Of a stretch of DNA of 64,000 bases, positions 32,970-42,481 are shown piece after piece. The stretch's first letter is position 1. Every line of letters starts with the position of its first letter. Source of the DNA: Fibrisoma limi BUZ 3 (GTDB lineage: Bacteria; Bacteroidota; Bacteroidia; Cytophagales; Spirosomataceae); assembly GCF_000296815.2 (NCBI RefSeq), contig NZ_CAIT01000007.1, positions 1 to 64,000 of the forward strand. The letters run 5' to 3'. The notes under the pieces are model-generated. The model was not told the origin of the DNA. It worked only from the letters and a program-made list of their open reading frames with translations, and did not search any database. The position numbers were made by a program, and so were the translations under genes.

Positions 32970-34346
32970 TCAGCACTCCGTCGCGCTCAGGGCCAGGCCC
33001 GCTTCCGAGGTCTCTTTGTATTTCGTAGACATATCCCGGCCGGTGGCTTTCATGACCTTAATGACCGAGTCAAGCGAAATTTTCTGCATCGAAGCCGCCC
33101 CCGACGTAGCCAGTAGAAACGCGTTATACGCCTTGACAGCTCCCATAGCGTTACGTTCAATACAGGGAATCTGCACGTAGCCACCGATGGGGTCGCAGGT
33201 CATGCCCAGGTGATGTTCAATGCCGATTTCGGCGGCTGCTTCGATGGCTTCGATCGGTTTGCCGGCACACTGCGCCAGGAAAGCCGCGCCCATCGCCGAG
33301 GCCGTTCCGATCTCTCCCATGCAGCCCATCTCCGCCCCCGAAATACTGGCATTGTGCTTCACCAGAAACCCAATGGCCGCTGCCGCCAGCATACCCGCCC
33401 GGAGCGTGGAGCGGTCGTAGTGGAAATGGTGCCGGGCCAGGAACGTCAGCCCCGGAATCACCCCCGACGCACCGGAGGTTGGAGCCGTCACAACGATGCC
33501 CCCGGCCGCGTTCTCTTCCGACGCAGCCAGACAGTAGGCGTTCAGAAAAATCAGGAAGCTGTCCGATGAGTGAGCGAGCCCTTTCGCCTGCTGATACAGC
33601 ACCGGCGCTTTTCGGCGTAGGCGGATGGAGCCGGGCAGTTCGCCTTTGTGCCGCAACCCGCGCCGGACCGCCTTGTGCATGAACTCCAGAATCTGATCAA
33701 TCCGCTGGTTCACCTCCGACCGCGACCGCCCCGTCAGGGCGATTTCGTTGCGCAGGATCAATTCATCGAGCGTCAGTTTATGGGCGGTCAGCAGCGCCTT
33801 CAGTTCGTTCATGGTACCGTACGGATACGGTGGTGGCGTAGTCACCGGTGCGGTTTCCGGCTCACCCTTCCGCAGAATGAACCCGCCCCCGATGGAGTAA
33901 TATTCCTCTTCCAGCACTACGTCCTCACCGGCCGTGAGCCGGAGCACCATCGTATTAGCGTAGGCTGACTCGTAGCGCTTCTTCTCGAAATGAATGTGCT
34001 GTGGTCCGACGCCCAGCGTTCGTTCACCGACCACTACGTCGTACTGAACGGCCGGGTCTTTCAATAACGCCAGCAGGGCATCCGGGTCCGTGGTTTCGGG
34101 TTGCCAGCCGAGGAGTCCGGCCACAATAGCGCGGTCGGTGCCATGGCCCTTGCCCGTGGCGCTGAGCGATCCGTAGAGGTGAATATGAATAGCATCGGCC
34201 CGTTGCTGCTGTTCGGTTGGCAGGGCATTAATCCGCTGCCGGAAATCAAAAGCGGCCTTCATGGGACCGATGGTATGCGAGCTCGACGGCCCCGGCCCGA
34301 CCTTGAACAGGTCGAAAACTGAGGTCGTAATGGGTGTTGTTGTCAT
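32970..34346 (-). CDS. sdaA: L-serine dehydratase (iron-sulfur, single chain)
   Basis: A 458-aa single-chain serine deaminase that turns L-serine into pyruvate and ammonia, using an oxygen-sensitive [4Fe-4S] cluster. The N-terminal beta domain starts SVFDLFKVGPGPSSSHTIGPM. The catalytic alpha domain has SEENAAGGIVVTAPTSGASG and the cluster cysteines in EMGCMGEIG, MTCDPIGG and IPCIERNA. The length is normal for fused alpha+beta forms. With the SerA/B/C unit at 8465-11640, the window encodes both serine synthesis and breakdown. It is followed on its own 3' side by the gap before the AI-2E start. Confidence 0.94.
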   Translation of the reverse strand: MTTTPITTSVFDLFKVGPGPSSSHTIGPMKAAFDFRQRINALPTEQQQRADAIHIHLYGSLSATGKGHGTDRAIVAGLLGWQPETTDPDALLALLKDPAVQYDVVVGERTLGVGPQHIHFEKKRYESAYANTMVLRLTAGEDVVLEEEYYSIGGGFILRKGEPETAPVTTPPPYPYGTMNELKALLTAHKLTLDELILRNEIALTGRSRSEVNQRIDQILEFMHKAVRRGLRHKGELPGSIRLRRKAPVLYQQAKGLAHSSDSFLIFLNAYCLAASEENAAGGIVVTAPTSGASGVIPGLTFLARHHFHYDRSTLRAGMLAAAAIGFLVKHNASISGAEMGCMGEIGTASAMGAAFLAQCAGKPIEAIEAAAEIGIEHHLGMTCDPIGGYVQIPCIERNAMGAVKAYNAFLLATSGAASMQKISLDSVIKVMKATGRDMSTKYKETSEAGLALSATEC

Positions 34347-34431
34347 TGTCGATGGAAGTGCAAAAGGTTGAGAGTTTACGCCCCCCGCGCAGCTCTGATC
34401 AGGGTCGAAACTTAATCTTACCCGGGCGGCT

Positions 34432-34494
34432 GTGTTTGTGTAGTTGTGGTGGTGTTAGGTTCGGAACCTGACACCACCACAACTACACAAACAC
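34432..34494. repeat. Giant palindrome, 31-base arms
   Basis: Arms at 34432-34462 and 34464-34494 flank one G and are complementary with a single G-T wobble. The inner core GGTGGTGTYAGGTTC equals that of the palindrome at 12491-12565, whereas the outer 16 bases differ yet stay complementary to each other. It lies between the MpaB-like gene (its stop is next to it) and the sdaA start. Confidence 0.93.
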
Positions 34495-34496
34495 CA

Positions 34497-35279
34497 TTAC
34501 TGATCCAGCGCCCGAATCTGGTCCAGATAGGCGGTGGGTAGCAGAATTCGTTGCACCACCGAGCGTAAGCCAACGGCGTTAAACACCTTGTATAGCCCCA
34601 TGGAGTAGGTCAGTAGTGGCTTCTTCGGCAAGTCGAGTAATTGGCTGACCTGCTCGGGTACCAGCAACGCCTGGGCCTGCCGGAGCAGATCGTACCGCCA
34701 GCTGCCGAGTTGTTCGCGGTAGCGCCGAAACAGCCGGTCGGTGTACTCACTACGGACCAGGTCGCGGTTGAGGTGAATCTGCCGGTCAGCCTGCCAGTCG
34801 GCATACGTAGTTGGTAGATCGGGAACGTGCATCCCCGCCCCTACTTCCCGAAACGTACTGAACACTTCGTCTTTTTCAGCCGAGGTCAGCGGTCGGTGCA
34901 GGCGTTCGTAGGCTCGCACGGAATAATCGATCAGCATGTAGAGCACATCACGGTAGGCCCAATCGGGAATCTGGTAGCCACGCTTCTGCTCTACGCCTTT
35001 GTGAATGCTGCCCATGCGGCTGATGGCCTGGCGGGCTTTGGGTCCGGGCGCAAACACAATCTCCTGGGCGTAGCGCACCGTCGAGAACAGGCGGGCAATC
35101 GGATCGGCGGGCAACTTACCCGTAAAAAACAACCAGTCGACGGCGCGGTTTAACGCGAACTCAGCCGCCGAACCGGCAAAAACCAGCAATATGACGTCAG
35201 CGTCGCCCCAGATACGGCGAACGATAGAATCGGGCTGCACAAACGGTGCTGCCGACTTCGAAACAACTGGATAGCTCAT
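34497..35279 (-). CDS. MpaB-type oxygenase (DUF2236) family protein
   Basis: A 260-aa member of the DUF2236/MpaB family, heme-containing oxygenases that include rubber oxygenase Lcp and ER-bound MpaB. The family start is seen in SIVRRIWGDADVILLVFAGSAAE, then PIARLFSTVRYAQEIVFAPGPKARQAISRMGSIHKGV, which carries the Arg/His pair of the family. A conserved YRDVLYMLIDYSVRAYERLHR follows. There is no signal peptide. Substrate unknown. Its start overlaps the stop of the OmpA-family gene by four bases (ATGA), so the two are coupled even though their roles look unrelated. Confidence 0.8.
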   Translation of the reverse strand: MSYPVVSKSAAPFVQPDSIVRRIWGDADVILLVFAGSAAEFALNRAVDWLFFTGKLPADPIARLFSTVRYAQEIVFAPGPKARQAISRMGSIHKGVEQKRGYQIPDWAYRDVLYMLIDYSVRAYERLHRPLTSAEKDEVFSTFREVGAGMHVPDLPTTYADWQADRQIHLNRDLVRSEYTDRLFRRYREQLGSWRYDLLRQAQALLVPEQVSQLLDLPKKPLLTYSMGLYKVFNAVGLRSVVQRILLPTAYLDQIRALDQ

Positions 35280-36034
35280 ATTGCTAGAACAACGAATTCA
35301 ACCCTTCGATTCTTTTTCTTGTTTTCTTCTGAATCATTTGGGGCCGCCGGGCGTGAATCGCCATAACCGCGGTGCTGGAGTCGGTTTTCAGCGATCCCGC
35401 TACGAATTAAGTAGTTGGTAATCACTTTTGCACGATTTTCCGACAAAAGTTGGTTCAGTCGCCGGTCGCCTACATTATCGGTATGGCCCGCGATTTCAAC
35501 CACCAGCTTAGGCGTAGTAACCAAGGTTTTAACCAGTTTGTCCAGTTGTGGGTACGACTCCGGCCGCAGTATGTAGCTGCTCTGGTCGAAATAAACGTTG
35601 TCGAGCCGAAACGCCTGATTGACCTGAAGATTCCGGAATACGGTATCCGGCTTCGGTTCTTTTTTCTCGACCACAACCGGAGCCGGCTCGGCTTTCTCCA
35701 GCCGAACGACGTATTCGTAGTCGGCGCAGGTGTCGCAGGAAACGACCATCACCTCCTCGGTTTCGTAGTAACCTTTCGTAGTGGCTATGACATTCAGCGT
35801 GTCCGTACGTTCGAGCACAAACACGTACGGCTTCCCGGGCTGGCTCTGGCCTGCATACCGCTTCCTGGCTGTCTGAGCATCAATACGAAACTGCGCCGGC
35901 AGTTCGGCCGATGTTTTATCGTCAACGGCCTTGATGGAAAACACCGTTTTTATCGGTTTTTTAGGCAGCGACTGAGCCAGGCTACAGGACCACGATAGGC
36001 AGAACAAAAAGGCAAGTATCAATACGGAGCGCAC
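35276..36034 (-). CDS. OmpA-family outer-membrane protein
   Basis: The 252-aa product has a signal peptide and a C-terminal OmpA peptidoglycan-binding domain: FRLDNVYFDQSSYILRPESY, LDKLVKTLVTTPKLVVEIAGHTDNVGDRRLNQLLSENRAKVI and HRGYGDSRPAAPNDSEENKKKNRRVEF. The middle part (FSIKAVDDKTSAELPAQFRID) is typical of Bacteroidota members. The start is most likely the GTG at 36034, which begins the signal sequence VRSVLILAFLFCLSWSCSLAQ; the longer frame (to 36214) overlaps the bestrophin 3' end and has no signal. It anchors outer membrane to cell wall. Confidence 0.88.
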   Translation of the reverse strand: MRSVLILAFLFCLSWSCSLAQSLPKKPIKTVFSIKAVDDKTSAELPAQFRIDAQTARKRYAGQSQPGKPYVFVLERTDTLNVIATTKGYYETEEVMVVSCDTCADYEYVVRLEKAEPAPVVVEKKEPKPDTVFRNLQVNQAFRLDNVYFDQSSYILRPESYPQLDKLVKTLVTTPKLVVEIAGHTDNVGDRRLNQLLSENRAKVITNYLIRSGIAENRLQHRGYGDSRPAAPNDSEENKKKNRRVEFVVLAI

Positions 36035-36086
36035 GGTACAGTTCGGGTAGTTTGTGCCAAATAAACTACAAAAAAAGTGCCGTTCT

Positions 36087-37088
36087 TTACATGAGGATAT
36101 TATTCTGCGCCGTGATGGGAGCCGGCAGGTTGGTTTCGTCCAGCATGTCGCGCATGTCGATTTCAATCGTGCGGGAGATGTTGCTGATCGGTACGTCGTT
36201 GGCTCCACCTTCAAACGGATTGGCGCTGCTGTCGCCTACCCGGTCGAGCGAAACGAAAACCCAGTTCAGTAACGTAGCAAACGGAATGTTGAACCAGACC
36301 GTGTATCCTTCCAGAAACGTCCCCTGCCCCATCGCGTTGAACTCCTTCAGCAAGCCGAACGGCACCAGCACAATGAACAGGTACAGCAGGATAGACGAGA
36401 TGGATGAGAAGTTACGCGGATACGGAAAGTTCTTGATTCGCTCGGCCCGCCCCTGCAGGTCGTAAAAATTGGTGATGGCCGTTTGTAGCTGCATCAACTG
36501 AAAGTCGTTCAAGTCGCCCCGTAGTTCGTTAACGTGCTTCGATTGCAGCGCCATCAGTTGCGTAGCCCGGTTTTTCTTGGTCAGTACGTAGGTGTGTTCG
36601 TCGTCCGACAGGTAGTTTTTCAACACTACGTCGAGTTTTTCTTCCCGTTCGGGAATGGTATACAGACGCTGGTACTCAATGTTGTTGACTTCGTTGGTGT
36701 TCTCCCAGGTACGTGGTTCGCGCAATTGATACCGTAGGGCAGTCAGCCAGGCAAAATGCCGGTAAAACAACTGCCGAACATCGTCGGTCTGCCCGGCCGC
36801 CAGAAAATCGCGGACCATCACCCCAAACGCCCGGCTGTTGTTGATGATACCACCGTAGATCTGCCGCCCTTCCCAGAGCCGGTTGTAATTGGCGTTGTTT
36901 TTAAAGCCGACAATGAAGGCCACGGCCGTACCCAGCATGGCCACCGGAACCCAGGGCAAGGCCAGGAACGTGAAGCCGAACAGGTGATACAAAACCGTCG
37001 GGACGATCGACAAAAGAGCCAGTTTATAAATATCCCGGCGGGTCCAGAATACAAATTCAGTGAAGGTGTAGCGTTTACCGGCGTGCAT
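36087..37088 (-). CDS. Bestrophin-family anion channel
   Basis: A 333-aa membrane protein of the bestrophin family (RFP-TM type), forming pentameric chloride-type channels. The N terminus FTEFVFWTRRDIYKLALLSIVPTVLYHLFG leads into helix 1. GFKNNANYNRLWEGRQIYGGIINNSRAFG is the family signature following helix 2. Hydrophobic segments near ISSILLYLFIVLVPFGLL and LEGYTVWFNIPFATLLNWVF form the others. It is not known to be part of an operon; the OmpA gene begins 53 bases after its stop on the same strand, so they could be co-transcribed. Confidence 0.9.
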   Translation of the reverse strand: MHAGKRYTFTEFVFWTRRDIYKLALLSIVPTVLYHLFGFTFLALPWVPVAMLGTAVAFIVGFKNNANYNRLWEGRQIYGGIINNSRAFGVMVRDFLAAGQTDDVRQLFYRHFAWLTALRYQLREPRTWENTNEVNNIEYQRLYTIPEREEKLDVVLKNYLSDDEHTYVLTKKNRATQLMALQSKHVNELRGDLNDFQLMQLQTAITNFYDLQGRAERIKNFPYPRNFSSISSILLYLFIVLVPFGLLKEFNAMGQGTFLEGYTVWFNIPFATLLNWVFVSLDRVGDSSANPFEGGANDVPISNISRTIEIDMRDMLDETNLPAPITAQNNILM

Positions 37089-37183
37089 AAAAGGATAACG
37101 TAATGGCTGATGGTGCCGAAATATATCAAATGACCGACAGTCCGCCTATTGCACTCACGTTATCAATACGATACGTCTTCCAT

Positions 37184-37588
37184 CTACGCAGCATCCCGCA
37201 GCGATACACGTACGCCCTTTCGGAGTGTATTATGGATTTCGGCTACCGTATCGACGTGGCGAATCAGGTCCTGAATCTCGCTATCCGGGCTGTCGGAGTC
37301 GATCTGCACCTGGTAGCTAATGTTCGAGGCCGGGTCGCCTTCACCACCAAACTCACCCGTAACCGTTACCGCTACGGATTCGATGGTCACGTTCCGTCGG
37401 GCGGCTTCCCGGTAGATGTCGTTACAGAAACAGGTAGCCAGCGCCAGAAACAGTAGCTCGCCACCATTTACGGATGACCCTCCACCGGCCGGTTTGCCGG
37501 GGATGGGTATTGTCTTCTGATTTCCCTGGGTTTCAACCACGATGTCGTTGTCCTGGCGGCTGTTTCGGATGGTGGCGGTAATGTTCAT
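37184..37588 (-). CDS. OsmC-family protein
   Basis: A 134-aa OsmC/Ohr-fold protein: GGGSSVNGGELLFLALATCFCNDI carries the first conserved Cys, and VESVAVTV-like strands follow. The second Cys of true Ohr/OsmC peroxidases (usually near HPYCP or C-P/VN) is absent; the corresponding stretch reads VDTVAEIHNTLRKG. It may therefore be a YhfA-type relative, without the usual thiol peroxidase pair. Its N terminus MNITATIRNSRQDNDI is complete. It lies 39 bases after the pirin gene on the same strand; both families deal with oxidative stress. Confidence 0.83.
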   Translation of the reverse strand: MNITATIRNSRQDNDIVVETQGNQKTIPIPGKPAGGGSSVNGGELLFLALATCFCNDIYREAARRNVTIESVAVTVTGEFGGEGDPASNISYQVQIDSDSPDSEIQDLIRHVDTVAEIHNTLRKGVRVSLRDAA

Positions 37589-37627
37589 ACCGGATTGTCT
37601 GATTTGCAGTGATTACTAAACAACTGG

Positions 37628-38542
37628 TCACGAAAGCGCCTGGGGCGGTGGGCTCCCGGCTGGTCGGGAATGATCCTCCGGAAGCGGCACAAACTCCTGA
37701 TTGTCGGAAGGAGGCAGCAGGATTCGGCCTTCTTTCCAGTCGGCTTTGGCCTGCTCGATCCGCTCTTTCCGGGACGAGACAAAATTCCACCAGATGAAGC
37801 GTTCGCCCAGCGGTTCGCCACCCAGCAACATCAACGTAGCCGGCTCTTTGGCCACCAGCATCGGGTCGATGCCTCTGGTAAAGACCAGCATTTGACCGAC
37901 GGTGTAGGTCCGACCGGCTACCTCAATGCTGCCCTTGGCTACGTAGATGGCACGTTCGGCATGTTCCTTCGGTAGTCCGAACCGTGCGCCCTGTTCCAGA
38001 ACCACGTGCAGGTAAAACATAGGCGAGTGCGTTTTCACCCCGTTCCGCAACCCGAACGCATCGCCCGCGATCAACCGCATCCATACGCCGGTTTCGGTGA
38101 AGATGGGCAACTGGTCGGCGGTGTAGTTCGTAAACGAAGGCATGGCTTCTTCCTCTTTTTCCGGCAAGGCCACCCAGGTCTGAATCATTTCCAGCGTACC
38201 ACCAGCGAGGGCGGCCGGCTCTTCAAACCGCTCCGAATGGGCAATACCCCGACCGGCCGTCATCCAGTTCACTTCACCCGGCCGGATAATCTGCTCCACG
38301 CCCAGGCTGTCGCGGTGCGTGACCTGCCCGCCAAACAGATAACTGACGGTCGACAGACCAATGTGTGGATGCGGCAGTACGTCCATATCATGAGCAGCCT
38401 GCGGTTGTATAGCTACTGGTCCTGCGTGATCCATAAAGATAAACGGACCGACCATCCGGCGCAGCCGAAACGGAAGAATCCGGCGCACCTGCATACCTGG
38501 CCCAATGGCCGCCTGACGAGCTTCGATGACAATATCCAGCAT
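37628..38542 (-). CDS. Pirin-family bicupin
   Basis: A 304-aa pirin, a metal-binding bicupin; some members act as quercetin dioxygenases, others as redox-sensing regulators. The N-terminal cupin has VRRILPFRLRRMVGPFIFMDHAGP, then the metal-binding residues in PHPHIGLSTVSYLF and AGRGIAHSERF (His, His, His, Glu). The C-terminal half (VVLEQGARFGLPKEHAERAIYVAKGSIEVAG) is the second cupin. The start is fixed by the family N terminus. It is likely co-transcribed with the OsmC gene. Confidence 0.92.
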   Translation of the reverse strand: MLDIVIEARQAAIGPGMQVRRILPFRLRRMVGPFIFMDHAGPVAIQPQAAHDMDVLPHPHIGLSTVSYLFGGQVTHRDSLGVEQIIRPGEVNWMTAGRGIAHSERFEEPAALAGGTLEMIQTWVALPEKEEEAMPSFTNYTADQLPIFTETGVWMRLIAGDAFGLRNGVKTHSPMFYLHVVLEQGARFGLPKEHAERAIYVAKGSIEVAGRTYTVGQMLVFTRGIDPMLVAKEPATLMLLGGEPLGERFIWWNFVSSRKERIEQAKADWKEGRILLPPSDNQEFVPLPEDHSRPAGSPPPQALS

Positions 38543-38839
38543 AATACCCGTGAATGTACCAGTAATTTACCGAGTTGCTACCCCGACGCACACATCAATG
38601 CTCGGCGCGCTGCCTTAATCAACCAGCCTGTTTTGTCTTATTTTTAGGCGCTATAAAAGTACGTATAGGCTTGATCGTCATTCGGAAAGCCCTTTCTTGG
38701 CTTGTGTATTCAATAATGAATACAAACTGATAATCAGCTTTTAATTGTGAGGAAACGGGGAGATTCAAGTAAAAAAGTTAAATTTACTCAGCCAAATTTT
38801 TTCGTCAATTGTTATTATGAACGCGATTGTACTTGTCTA

Positions 38840-41800
38840 ATGTACCCATCTGACACAGAGCATTCTTTACCATACCTTGAGAACGACCAGGGCATGGCTC
38901 AGCAGATCCAGACGTTCGACTGGTCTGTGACTCCCCTCGGTCCGCTCCAGGAATGGCCCCGTAGTTTACTGACTACGGTTGATACGTTATTGGATGCCGA
39001 TTATCCTGTGTGTCTATTCTGGGGAAGCGAGTATACATTCCTGTTCAACGATGCCTTTGTACTAGCCTTTGGCGACGATACCCCAAACCTGCATCCGGAT
39101 GCAGCGATCGTCTGGCCGGCCCTCTGGACTACCGTAAAGTCAGAGTTGGATGCCATCCTGAACGGCCGTAGCGCCGGCCGGCTCGACAATGTCCTCATCC
39201 CAATCGAGAGAGGGGGTCTGTTACAATCCGCCTACTGGACGCTTTCGTTCAGCCGCGTCAAAGAAACCGGCTCCGTTTGTGGGGTAGTTATCGCCCTGAC
39301 CGAAACCACACCGCAGGTGTTGACCAATGACTCCCTCGACCAGCTTCATTACTCACTGGAAGCCTGCGACCTGGGCACCTGGGACCTGAACCCGGCGACA
39401 CTTCTGTTTAGCTGTAATGAGAAAACAAAAGAAATTCTGGGGCTGTCGCAGGTTGATAATAACAGTCTGCAGGCAGCTCTGGACGAGATTATAACTCCTC
39501 CCGATCAGTTAGCCGTACAGGACGCCGTACAACGGGCTCTGCATCCATCGTCGGGTGGCCACTATGACATCACGTACTCTATTGTTCACCCGATCACGGG
39601 CGAATTACGATTCATCAAGTCAAAAGGTAAAGCGTATTTTGATCGGGCAGGGAAACCCATTCGGTTCGCCGGAACCAATCAGGACATAACCACAGAAGAG
39701 CTTTCCAGAAGGCGCAAGGAAAAACTCCAGCAGCTTGTCGAAAATGCCAAAGACTTCATGGCAATGGTGACGATCGACGGGCGCATTACCTACATGAATA
39801 CGGCGGGGCGGTCGCTGGTTGGCCTGGCAGTCGAACAGGACCTGAACGGCATCGTGATTAGAGATTTTTATTCGGCCGAGCAGTTTCAGGTAGATCAACA
39901 TGTAATCGTACCCGCCCTCGAAAAAAGCGGGCATTGGTCGGGTGTTGTCTCCGTCAGGCATAGTCAAACAGCCGAAGAAATTCCCTGCTACGGCAACTAC
40001 GCGCTGGTGTACGATACAATCACCGGCAAGGTCATTTCCCGGGCTGTGACATTCCGGGATCTTCGTCCCGAGCTGGCCGCCCGCAAGGATTTGGAAGAAA
40101 GCGAAAAGCGCTTCCGAAACCTGGTGCAGGAAGCCCCCGTAGCCACGGCTATCTACGTTGGTCGTGAGATGAAGATTCAGTGGGCCAACGACGCTATGAT
40201 AAAGCTATGGGGCAAAGACAAATCGGTCATCGAAAAAACCGTACGGGAAGCGTTACCGGAACTCGAAGGGCAACCGTTTCATGGGCTGCTGGATCAGGTG
40301 TATACCAGCGGAAACATGTATCAGGCAACCGAAGACCGGGCCGATCTGGTAGTCGATGGCCTATTGCAAACGTTCTATTTTAATTTCAGCTACAAACCGC
40401 TGCGGGATACGGAAGGCAACGTCTACGGCATCCTGAACATGGCCATCGACGTAACGGAGCAGGTGAAGACCAAACGGCGGCTGGAAGAGAGCGAAAAGAA
40501 TTTCCGGAACCTGATCATGCAGGCTCCTATTGGGATCTGCCTGCTTACGGGCGATGACTTCCGGATCGAACTGGCCAATGATCAGTACATGGAACTTGTG
40601 GGTAAATCGCTGGACGGGTATTTATACCGACCCATCTGGGATTTATTACCGGAAGCTAGGGAACAGGGGTTCGATGATTTGCTGAAACAAGTAAAGCAGA
40701 CCGGAACGCCTTATTTTGGGTATGAACAGGAAGTTATCCTTGTTCGAAATAACAAGCCGGAAACCTTGTTTATCAATTTCGTTTATGAACCGCTACTCAA
40801 TGAAGACGGCAACACGCATAGTATTCTGGTCGTTGCCATCGACATTACCCAGCAGGTCACGTCCCGGCGTCTGATCAAAGAAGCTGCCGACCGGGCCCGC
40901 CTGGCCGTAGAGTCTGCCAAACTGGGAACGTACGAAGTCGATATCCTAACGCAGAAAGTTATATCGTCGCCCCGTTTCCTCGATCTCTTCGACGCCGATG
41001 AAACGGCTGAACATGCTGAATACATCTCCCGGGTTCATCCGGATGACCTGCCTCTGCGGAAAGCAGCGCACGAAAAGGCCCTCCAAACGGGTCTTCTCAC
41101 CTACGACTGCCGGATTATCCGACGCGACGGCACCCAGAACTGGCTACAGATTTTCGGGCAGTACTATTTCAACGAGGAGAACCAGCCCGTTAAAATCATC
41201 GGCATCGTACAGGATATTACGCATCAGAAACTGGCCGACGAGGAGCGGGAAAAATTTCTGTCGATCTCGCACTACAGCCGCGATTTCATTGGCATGTGCG
41301 ATATGCAGATGAAAACGCTTTTCGTTAACAAAGCGGGAGTCGATATGTTGGGGATCGAAGGAAACGTACTGGAAGCCAGCCCCTGGGACTGTTTCTTTCC
41401 GGAAGACCACGCCTACCTGAACGATCATTTCTATCCGATGGTGAAGCGGGATGGACATGGCGAGGTAGAGATACGGTTCCGCCATTTCAAAACCAATCAG
41501 CCAATCTGGGTTATCTACAGCGTGTTCATCATCCACGACAGCAAGGGCGAACCCGCCGTAATGGCAACCATCAGCCGGGATATTACCGAGCGGAAAACCA
41601 TGGAAGCTGAACTGGAACGTCGCGTCAAAGAACGTACCGCCGAACTGGAACGACTCAACGAAGAGCTTCAGCAGTTTACCTTCGTTTCCAGTCATGACCT
41701 GAAAGAACCCCTGCGAAAAATTCAGCTTTTTGCCGGATTAGCCCAGCAGGAGGCTACGCTGTCGGACACTTCGCTGGTCGGCCATCTGGAAAAAATCAAG

Positions 41801-42367
41801 CAGTCGGCAAATCGTATGTCGGGCTTGCTGACCGACCTGCTGAATTATTCTATCCTGGCAAATCCGGAGAGGGTTTTTGAAGACGTTGACCTCAATGAGG
41901 TGATTCGGGACATCGAGGACGACAACGAACTGCTGATTCAGGAGAAAAATGCGGTGCTACGGACCAACCGGCTGCCAATCCTACAGGGTATTCCATTCCA
42001 GTTGAAGCAACTCTTCTATAACCTCGTCAACAACGCGTTGAAATTCAGCCGGACAGACGTACCTGCCCTGATTCAGATCATCGCAGCCGAATTGACGTCC
42101 GACGAAAAACGCGCCCTTCAGCTTCCCGGCGACGATACGTATTTCAGTATTCATGTTATCGACAACGGGATCGGTTTCCGGCAGGAATTTGCGGAAAAGG
42201 TGTTTGTTGCCTTTCAGCGACTGAACGATAAAAACCTCTACTCGGGTAACGGCATCGGCCTGTCGATCTGCAAGAAGATTGTAGAGAATCACAAGGGTAA
42301 AATCACCGTTCGGTCGGCCCTTGATCAGGGAACCGTTTTCACCCTGATTCTTCCCCGGCAGCAGTAA
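38840..42367 (+). CDS. Multi-PAS sensor histidine kinase
   Basis: A 1175-aa soluble kinase. An N-terminal PAS-like region (from residue about 20, MAQQIQTFDWSVTPLGPLQEWP) is of a type seen before light- or redox-sensing kinases. Five further PAS/PAC domains follow, each ending in a V-x-D-I/V-T-E/Q segment (DITTEEL, DVTEQVK, DITQQVT, DITHQKL, DITERKT). The kinase core has a coiled coil, the H-box FVSSHDLKEPLRK with the phosphorylated His at about residue 951, the N-box NLVNNALKFS, and DNGIGF and GNGIGLSI in the ATP lid. No membrane segment is present. The ATG at 38840 is preferred; earlier frame residues are Cys-rich and unlike the family. No receiver gene is adjacent. Confidence 0.9.
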   Translation: MYPSDTEHSLPYLENDQGMAQQIQTFDWSVTPLGPLQEWPRSLLTTVDTLLDADYPVCLFWGSEYTFLFNDAFVLAFGDDTPNLHPDAAIVWPALWTTVKSELDAILNGRSAGRLDNVLIPIERGGLLQSAYWTLSFSRVKETGSVCGVVIALTETTPQVLTNDSLDQLHYSLEACDLGTWDLNPATLLFSCNEKTKEILGLSQVDNNSLQAALDEIITPPDQLAVQDAVQRALHPSSGGHYDITYSIVHPITGELRFIKSKGKAYFDRAGKPIRFAGTNQDITTEELSRRRKEKLQQLVENAKDFMAMVTIDGRITYMNTAGRSLVGLAVEQDLNGIVIRDFYSAEQFQVDQHVIVPALEKSGHWSGVVSVRHSQTAEEIPCYGNYALVYDTITGKVISRAVTFRDLRPELAARKDLEESEKRFRNLVQEAPVATAIYVGREMKIQWANDAMIKLWGKDKSVIEKTVREALPELEGQPFHGLLDQVYTSGNMYQATEDRADLVVDGLLQTFYFNFSYKPLRDTEGNVYGILNMAIDVTEQVKTKRRLEESEKNFRNLIMQAPIGICLLTGDDFRIELANDQYMELVGKSLDGYLYRPIWDLLPEAREQGFDDLLKQVKQTGTPYFGYEQEVILVRNNKPETLFINFVYEPLLNEDGNTHSILVVAIDITQQVTSRRLIKEAADRARLAVESAKLGTYEVDILTQKVISSPRFLDLFDADETAEHAEYISRVHPDDLPLRKAAHEKALQTGLLTYDCRIIRRDGTQNWLQIFGQYYFNEENQPVKIIGIVQDITHQKLADEEREKFLSISHYSRDFIGMCDMQMKTLFVNKAGVDMLGIEGNVLEASPWDCFFPEDHAYLNDHFYPMVKRDGHGEVEIRFRHFKTNQPIWVIYSVFIIHDSKGEPAVMATISRDITERKTMEAELERRVKERTAELERLNEELQQFTFVSSHDLKEPLRKIQLFAGLAQQEATLSDTSLVGHLEKIKQSANRMSGLLTDLLNYSILANPERVFEDVDLNEVIRDIEDDNELLIQEKNAVLRTNRLPILQGIPFQLKQLFYNLVNNALKFSRTDVPALIQIIAAELTSDEKRALQLPGDDTYFSIHVIDNGIGFRQEFAEKVFVAFQRLNDKNLYSGNGIGLSICKKIVENHKGKITVRSALDQGTVFTLILPRQQ

Positions 42368-42418
42368 CGTTGTCACAAAAGCAAGCTCGCTGAACTCGCT
42401 AATAACCTAACTTACACT

Positions 42419-42462
42419 AAATAGAAAGGCCCGACAGGATAAACTGTCGGGCCTTTCTATTT
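42419..42462. terminator. Intrinsic terminator between kinase and lepA
   Basis: Perfect 19-bp arms (42419-42437 and 42444-42462) flank a six-base loop. It serves both convergent genes. Confidence 0.9.
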
Positions 42463-42481
42463 AGAAACAACATCCCGTGCC

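Noticed and set aside
32881-33180. Plus-strand 99-aa frame before sdaA end
   Set aside because: Overlaps the conserved C terminus of serine dehydratase in antisense, with no recognised features.
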